From contig OZ035962.1 of assembly GCA_964034945.1 (NCBI GenBank), forward strand, positions 79,071,942 through 79,135,941: a DNA stretch of 64,000 bases, in the 5' to 3' direction. Below, piece after piece: positions 57,763 through 64,000 of this stretch (its first letter is position 1; each line of letters starts with the position of its first letter). A program made the translations under genes and the position numbers. The notes beneath the pieces are model-generated. The model did not search any database, had not been told where the DNA came from, and saw nothing but the letters and a program-made list of their open reading frames with translations. This stretch comes from Chrysopilus asiliformis. Its lineage: Eukaryota > Arthropoda > Insecta > Diptera > Rhagionidae.

Positions 57763-58544
57763 TTAAAATAATGCTTTTCTGTCTCTTGCGTTTGTGGCGT
57801 TACCCTCAACGACCAAATTATTTGTCTTGTTAAAAAGATTTTCTAAATCGCTAATACGACTGATAACGATATCTTTAAATGCACTTTGTTTTGCCAACTC
57901 CTTATTCATGTTAGTCTGGGTCTGCTGAATTTGCATTAAACTTTCGCTGATATTTTGTAGAACAGTGCTAATATCAACTTCCTCACACTGGTTTACTTCA
58001 GCGGAATGAACAGTTTCAAGGCTTTGCTGGGATTGGTGGTCTGTTGATATTGCAAAATAATTACCAGTGGGAATCTCGGGTTTTTTAAACCATCGTGAAC
58101 CTACAAGTGTTTCCTGCTGTAAGGAAATTTATTTGCATGACCATGACTATATCATCATAATATAATACGAATAACATTACCTCCAAAACTTCGTTGAAAT
58201 CATAATCAACACCAGTATCAGGAACTTTGAAATACATATTTCTTTTGGTTCGTGGTGGATATTCCGTGACTGCATTTCCTCCGTCAGTATCACTGTTATT
58301 TTCCATTTTTTTGTATTTCTTCTTCAGCATCTTCAAAAGATTTCAGGTTATCCCTTTTTTTTATGCAAATCTGTGTACCCCAAGTTGCCTCTGGTTTGGA
58401 GTCCTTATCTCTCAAAAGTTTCTGAATATGGGACACTTTTTTGGTGCTTGGCCAAAACAATGTTCCCATCTTCTCCCAAGCGTGGGGCACAGCTGTGAGA
58501 CAGACTTCTCCACGTTCTGTTGTTTGCACAACTTTAAATGACAT
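57763..58544 (-). CDS. Companion protein of the EnSpm-like transposon, one frameshift
   Basis: Two exons, 58181-58544 and 57763-58116, joined across a 64-bp intron (GTAATG...CCTTACAG), stop TAA at 57763-57765. The first exon starts MSFKVVQTTERGEVCL, then WEKMGTLFWP, LLRDKDSKPE and an acidic ESFEDAEEE-like helix. The last part (about residues 160-220) is heptad-like and may form a coiled coil (ISESLMQIQQTQTNMNKEL). The frame breaks at a seven-A run (58306-58312 on plus). With six A it would read 238 residues. Such N-termini occur in small proteins of insects and cnidarians, some with DUF4806, I believe; no such domain is seen here. Role unknown, perhaps binding DNA or the transposase. It converges with the transposase gene. 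Confidence 0.7.
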
Positions 58545-59678
58545 TCTGAAAACTATGTAAAGTAAATCAGTAAGTTAAAATCACGAACAAAATTAACACT
58601 TTACCTTGCTAAAAACACTAATAACCACGAGGACGTCAACTCGAATATGCGTGTCAACTTGTGAAATGAGCTGATGTGAGAATTACGATTTCGCAACAAG
58701 AGCAAAATTCTTATACCAAACCTTCAGGTCTCTCTACAGGAGAGTTTTACTCTTACTGAGAAGTTAAATCTCACAATAAGTTTTAAAGCTTCATTCGGGG
58801 GCTTTGGTTCTCATTATCTTCTCAGATGAGTAAAATGAAAGTGTAGAACTTTTGTAACGCGAGATAAGTTCTTATTAGTAGAATTTTATTCTTAAAATAA
58901 AACTTCGTCAACAGGCGCCATATTTTCCCTTGATCTTTTTTAAGAGTAAAACTTTGGACTTCCAAAAACAGCTTATATATGTAAATTAGGACCTAAAAAG
59001 ACTGCAAAAAGCTATTTTCTTTAAAAACAAAAACGCATTAAAACAATTGAAGCAGTTTGATCAATTATATTAAACATTTAATTTTTCTATATTATATTTC
59101 CGATTTATAATATATCTCATTTTTTCGATTTTTTCGAGGGGTTCCGCCTTTTTTCGAAGTAAAATATGTTATATTATCAGTAAAACTGCATTCCCCATAT
59201 AATTTTTGTCTATATATCCGAAAAAATAGAATTTAAAATCTATGTCATATGAAATTCTAATACAATATTATCATACTCAAACGTAGACATGACTCGGATC
59301 CGAAAATAAATAAACACTTCAAAAATAACTTTTACTCTTTAAAAAATTACTTTAACTCTTCAAAAATAAAACCGGCTAGATATTTTTATATACTTTTCTC
59401 TTTTTAGCAAAGCATAAAGTACTTGTTATGAAAGTTTTATGAGAATATCAATAAACTCTCATTAGAATTCAAATAGTGTTCTTGTGAGACTTTCGTGACT
59501 CTTACAAAAAGAACTGATGTCTTGTTATAAGATAAAAAAAGTTCTCATAAGTGCGCCATTTAAGCCTCATCAGCCACTCATAAAACAGTTGTAGCATTCT
59601 ACAAGGGTGAAATAGCCCTGTATGAAAACTCTCAAAAGACTCTAGTAGAGTCTTATGAGACGAAAATTGTTAGTTGGG
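58545..59678. promoter_or_regulatory. Right subterminal region of the EnSpm-like element
   Basis: About 1.1 kb non-coding with the same CTCATAA/TTATGAG and ACTCTTA words, densest at 58720-58880 and 59440-59678. The promoter of the companion gene should lie near 58550-58700. Confidence 0.6.
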
Positions 59679-59766
59679 ATAATATCCACTCCCCAAACTC
59701 GAATTATACTCCCTTCTTAGTGCAAGCGCGCACTGCATTGGCAAGCATATAGAATTTGCATTATTT

Positions 59767-60350
59767 TTATACTTTGTATGATATATCATATATGAGTATA
59801 TTAGATTTAGTATACTGTTTGTAACGCATCGAATGAATCATCGGACACATAAATGAACTACACTGGAGTGTTAGAAATGATAAAAGATTTTGAATTCCGT
59901 CTGTCTCTCCATCTGTCTGTCCGTCTGTTTGTCCATCTGTCTGTCCGTCTGTCTGTCCGTCTGTCTGTCCGTCTGTCTGTCCGTCTGTCTGTCCGTCTGT
60001 CTGTCCGTCTGTCCGTCTGTCTGTCCGTCTGTCTGTCCGTCTGTCTGTCCATCTGTCTGTCCGTCTGTCTGTCCGTCTGTCTGTCCGTCTGTCTGTCAGT
60101 CTGTCTGTCCGTCTGTCTGTCCGTCTATCTGTCCGTCCATCCATCCGCCCGTGAACACCATAACTTTCGAAAGGATTGAGCTACAGACTTGAAATTTTGT
60201 TATAGTTGTGTTTCTCGTAAATGGGTGGGCTAAGTTCTTGTACGGGAAAAATTGGACCATTCCCCCCCCCCTCCTCCTCTCCCACACAAAGGAAACAGTT
60301 TTTCGCAATTTTCTCGAAAACGGTGAGTCATATTGAAAAATTGTTATAAA
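59767..60350 (+). mobile_element. (GTCY)n element, copy H, right-truncated
   Basis: Starts ATACTTTGTATGATATATCA, then TATTAGATTTAGTATACTGT, AAATGAACTACACTGGAGTG, a 250-bp array (59898-60150) dominated by TGTCTGTCCGTC, AACTTTCGAAAGGATTGAGC, and one tandem unit ending near CATATTGAAAAATT. The far terminus with the ATTGTAGC block is missing. Frames of 100-125 codons over the array are repeat translations. Confidence 0.8.
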
Positions 60351-61658
60351 CTCCTTAGCCCGGAGTTCGTTTTTCTCCAAAAGATGATGGAATCCCTGAA
60401 TCTCTGTTTCGGTGTGTGATCGACTACGGGTTTTCAAAAGTGTACTCCTTTTGAAAAGTATGAAACTACAGCCCTGGTCGGGATTTTAAATTTAACGCAG
60501 GATTCAGTAAGTATAACGCAATTATCCTTTTTTGAATTAATTCGTAGGAAAATTACCATTATACAGTTTTTAAGGTAGATATAGTCACGAATCTGGTATA
60601 AAAAGTCATACCAGTTGGTCTTGCAAGTTTCTCAAAAGTTTATAAGAAAGTGGTTTCTGAAATGTTTTTCCGTATTTCTAACGTATAGTCCTAAACATAA
60701 TTTTACAAATTTCTGATATCCATCCTGTTGAAACTCAATTTACCATTTCTAATTTACCATCTTTAGATACAATGACAAAAGATAATTTTTTCTTAAAAAT
60801 ATTTCAAGTATAAATAAATAGATTTTCATTCAAAGGACAATTTTTTACTAAACTCCATTTGAGTGCATCAAATGACAAAAAATACATTTTTAGAATTGAA
60901 ACGATTTTCAATGTTTTTTTTCGTTGCTACTTCTTCATAAAAAGAATTAAATGCAATTATGAAATTCGTTCCGAAAAGTCATTTCGTATCGTTTTGTCAT
61001 TGTATTCATTGAAGATTTCAGTCAATGTCATTTAACAGCAAATCACCTTTAAAAGTGTTCATAAATACCAATAACGTCAACCATTAAAGGACAATAAAGA
61101 ATTTCGATTTACCTTTTCGTATAAAGTAGAATCCTAAGGACATTCACAAAAGTCGGCTCTTAATGGCCGAAGAATGGAAGTCTATTGAACTTGAAATTGA
61201 TTTTTGATTATTGTTCATTTTGTCAAGTTACATTTTTCTTTCCTTTGAGTATTTTTCATTCTACATGAAATATTTTAGGAGTATCCCGTGTTTCTTAAGA
61301 TGCGTCTTGAATGACTTTTCACAATAATTGCCACTTTTAAAAGTTTCGATGGCGTATCGGTTATGGTTTATGGATGGTGCGATCAATTTTGTCACGGGAT
61401 TTGAAATTCTCCTATTCAACCGAATAATTGACTACGAATTATAAAAGGACAAGAGTCCTTATTGAAATTTGTTAAGAGAATTTCTTTTCAAAACTTGTTG
61501 AACATCTGGTCGAGTGAATAAAATGCATTATTTGTAAAAGTTTTAAACAAGAAATTTGCCCTTTTTGGGAGTAGATGAAAATTTATTGCATTTAACGAAA
61601 ATGGCATCCCATTGCACTAAGATGTGATTTCTTCGAGTTCCTGACATCGATATGGAAT
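60351..61658. other. Non-genic stretch
   Basis: AT-rich, no gene, RNA or repeat supported. Confidence 0.4.
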
Positions 61659-62050
61659 AAGGTGACCATAATTATTTTGTGGCAATCCTGGGTATGCCGA
61701 ACGGGACGAAAGTAACGGTGAAGGGGGGTGAGCAAAAATTGCTGAAACGGAACAAGAAATTCTTACAAAACTTTGAAAATTTCAAGTTAAAACTTCATTT
61801 AACGATAAAAAATCAAGAAATTTAAATATGGGCGAAAAAAAGTCAAAAAATATGCACCAAAACGAAATTTTTGGAACATAATGCAAAGGAATGATTTAAA
61901 TCAAGAGCAGCAAAACCCCCATTGAAGTAGAATTCTTTTTTTTTTCTTGAGCTTCTTCACGTTTCATAAATAAATTTAACTGAACTGGGGAGAATACCAA
62001 CAAAGAAAATTGCGCCGCAGTCGAATTATTTTGAAATTTGTTCACGTAAA
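61659..62050 (+). repeat. Dispersed repeat, AATAAGGTGACCATAA start
   Basis: Opens like the copies at 15916 and 42097, continues with ATATGGGCGAAAAAAAG and ATGATTTAAATCAAGAGC, and ends with the ATTGCGCCGCAGTCGAA block. Non-coding. Confidence 0.55.
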
Positions 62051-63631
62051 TTTAATAATACAAAGTGACCCGAGATATATAACTTGAAATTGTATAATTC
62101 GGAACAAAATTTTACTTTCTGAGGCACCAGGACAACATGCTTGAATCTGGTACGGCCTACGTCAGAAATGTCCAATTTATACGTGTTGAATTACGACTAC
62201 ATGCAATTTTTTGGTCTCTCATTGCACACAAAAACAAAATTGAGAGGGTGGCGCACTCAAGTTCTCAGTGGCAAGCTGAAGTCATATAAACACAGTGAAC
62301 CACAAAATTTTGATTTCAAATAAACTTTCGACATTTTTATTTTTTACTTTTTTGATTTATTTTATTAATTGTTCTCAAGAATATGGAAAGAACAGAGTCT
62401 ACAATGCCGATGCGCTGAAATAGAATGGCAAAGTATTATAATGGCAGTTAAAATCTTTTTTTTTTGTGATGTAATCATATTATTACCTAGAAATTGGACA
62501 GTGACATGTCACTGCAAATTTCATCTATAATACCTAGAAATTGTTTTTTTTTCCAATATAAATCAGGGTATGAGCACTTCATTATTAAAAATAAATGTGT
62601 TAAATATACTTAGTTTATGAAGGAACTTTTTGTACCTCACTATCAGTCTACCAGAAAAAAAGCATCCGCTGTTTAATACTTGCATAAGCTTTTAGGAAGT
62701 ACAACTTAAAATATGGCCATATTGGTTATAGTTGCGTAAAATGCTCTGTCGCTATAGATAAAAAATTTTAGCATGTGAAGAGCTTAGTGAGCCAAAGGTG
62801 GACGACTCTGGTCTAGGTGAATCCGGGACGTATAATAACCGTAACATTAGATAAAATTTCTTAGTACTATTTCTGCTGAAAAAGTAACTAATTTTCTACA
62901 TACCAAAAAAACATATTTTACACAACGAGAAACTTTTTTTTATTGATATCCGCTAAAATGATTTTTAAACACAATATTTGAATCTCGTTTTAATCAAAAT
63001 CATTTTAATAAATTTTTAGTGACAAAATTTAATCACATTATTTCTCAAGTTTTTAAAAATACTTCGTTTCAACAAAGTCGACAACTCGAAACTCCTGACA
63101 GTCGTCTAATTTTCCAATTTCCATTGTCGTTCTTTTGAAAAGGTAAAGAAAACTATGTCGAATTTTCATTCCGTCACTTCCTGTTCATACAAATTTATAA
63201 ACTCTCTAAAGACTATAAATGCTCATTGAATAAGATTTTGAAGTGCTTTGAATGCGTACTTTTGGTGTCCTTCACAGACAATCGCAGGAGATGCGCATGA
63301 ATGACTTCGACTTGAATTTATCTTCTATATCAATTGTTGGAGCTGGAATACCCGCAAGGCGTACTCAAATAGAATCTTTCAATGAATGTTCTTTTCTTAG
63401 TTCATTTGTGGGCATAGAATTTTGGCACAATTTGCTGTAAAATTATCCTTCAAGACTCTTTCAAGAGATATTCATTTCAGATCCTTAAAATCAGCGCTCT
63501 AAGGGAAAACAATTACACTACAGGTTTGCTTAACTTAAAATTCAAGTGTAGGTAAAGCGTGTGCGGCACAATTTGTAAAAAAAATATTTATTATTGCAAC
63601 AATAAAAAGTCGGCTTACCTCATGCTTTAAC
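62051..63631. other. Non-genic stretch
   Basis: AT-rich with two ~20-bp near-copies of ATTACCTAGAAATTG (62484 and 62530). A 62-codon frame at 63252-63440 has no motif. Nothing else noted. Confidence 0.35.
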
Positions 63632-63830
63632 CAGGGGTGGGAAACGTTATCGTAACGTAACGAAATAACGAAACGAAAAAAAGATTTCCCAATTTTTTTC
63701 CCCAAAATCGCGTTTTAACGTTATAGAAATTTAATTCCGTTATAATAACGAAAAACGTAACGAAAACCGAAAAATGATTTCGTTTTTTCGTTATTTATTT
63801 ATTTTTCCTTTATTTTATATTTTATTCTTT
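63632..63830 (+). mobile_element. hAT left end, right end not found
   Basis: CAGGGGTGGGAAACG is a typical hAT terminus. It is followed by many AACGTAACG/CGTTATAACG words in both orientations. I found no matching inverted end before the window edge, so either the element is truncated or its other end lies outside. Confidence 0.45.
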
Positions 63831-63903
63831 TTTTTGTGAAATGTTCCACAAAAGTTCATCAAGTATAACCCCACAGAACTACCATCGGCATATAATATAA
63901 TTA

Positions 63904-64000
63904 AACATAACAAAAGCTATAATTGCCAATCTGGCAATTATTGAAAACCCCTATGGTGATTTAAGTGAACAGCGAACAGTTGTATCAAAATTCCACTTTG
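63904..64000 (-). mobile_element. (GTCY)n element end, cut by window edge
   Basis: TAAACATAACAAAAGCTATA, the ATAATTGCCA hairpin and AAACCCCTATGGTGATTTAA match the start of copy B (19590). Only the first ~97 bp are in the window. Confidence 0.75.

Larger units (their letters stand above)
52235..59678 (+). mobile_element. EnSpm/CACTA-like autonomous-type transposon, 7.4 kb, two genes
   Basis: Perfect 12-bp terminal inverted repeats, CCCAACTAACAA (52235-52246) and TTGTTAGTTGGG (59667-59678), flanked by AT on both sides. About 450 bp at the left and 1.1 kb at the right are packed with TCTCATAA/TTATGAGA and ACTCTTA/TAAGAGT words in both orientations, as expected of transposase-binding subterminal repeats. 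Two genes converge: transposase (plus, 52688-57651) and a companion (minus, 57763-58544), their stops 111 bp apart. Two hAT insertions, one holding a mariner, account for 2.8 kb. Without them and their duplicated target copies the element would be about 4.6 kb. Superfamily rests on the transposase family, not on the terminal motif, which is not CACTA. Confidence 0.85.

Overview
The window is AT-rich, repeat-dense eukaryotic nuclear DNA, almost certainly from an insect. The reasons are GT-AG introns of roughly 50-260 bp, mariner, hAT, EnSpm/CACTA, PIF/Harbinger-like and piggyBac-like DNA transposons, a non-LTR retrotransposon fragment, and many copies of a (GTCY)n-carrying element that recalls the 'mini-me' elements described in Diptera. 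A dipteran, perhaps a nematoceran midge or gnat, is my best guess, but no single-copy marker gene proves it. No complete host gene is recognised. Most long open frames are chance or are translations of the (GTCY)n arrays.

Layout. 1-4.9 kb: a degenerate 15-bp repeat and three inverted-repeat elements. 4.9-6.0 kb: 3' end of a LINE (RNase H plus C-terminal Cys/His finger) with two nonsense codons. 6-12.7 kb: mostly featureless, with a Helitron-like candidate at 8.4-9.0 kb and a (GTCY)n element at 9.2-9.8 kb. 12.7-13.5 kb: an unrecognised minus-strand three-exon gene model. 15.9-17.6 kb: a dispersed repeat carrying a hAT MITE, then a large inverted repeat carrying a TA-flanked MITE whose empty site is present in the other arm. 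19.6-31.4 kb: more (GTCY)n elements, an 18-bp minisatellite, a 0.9-kb hAT element and an internally deleted EnSpm-like element. 33-51.6 kb: (GTCY)n elements with ~150-bp tandem units, and piggyBac-like, mariner-like, Harbinger-like and palindromic MITEs. 59.7-64 kb: another (GTCY)n element, AT-rich filler, a hAT left end and one more (GTCY)n-family end cut by the window edge.

The centrepiece is 52,235-59,678: a 7.4-kb EnSpm/CACTA-like transposon with 12-bp terminal inverted repeats and two convergent genes, a large tnp2-like transposase and a smaller companion protein. It is a set of nested dolls. An 883-bp hAT element sits in transposase exon 2 and a 1.9-kb hAT element in exon 3, each with a perfect 8-bp target duplication, and a 1.3-kb mariner sits inside the second hAT. 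Subtracting both hAT insertions with one TSD copy each leaves a 2,028-nt frame (675 codons plus stop) with no stop or frameshift, so the transposase was intact when interrupted. The companion gene has one extra base in a homopolymer. In life the transposase would bind and cut the element ends, where short motifs cluster; the companion's role is unknown.
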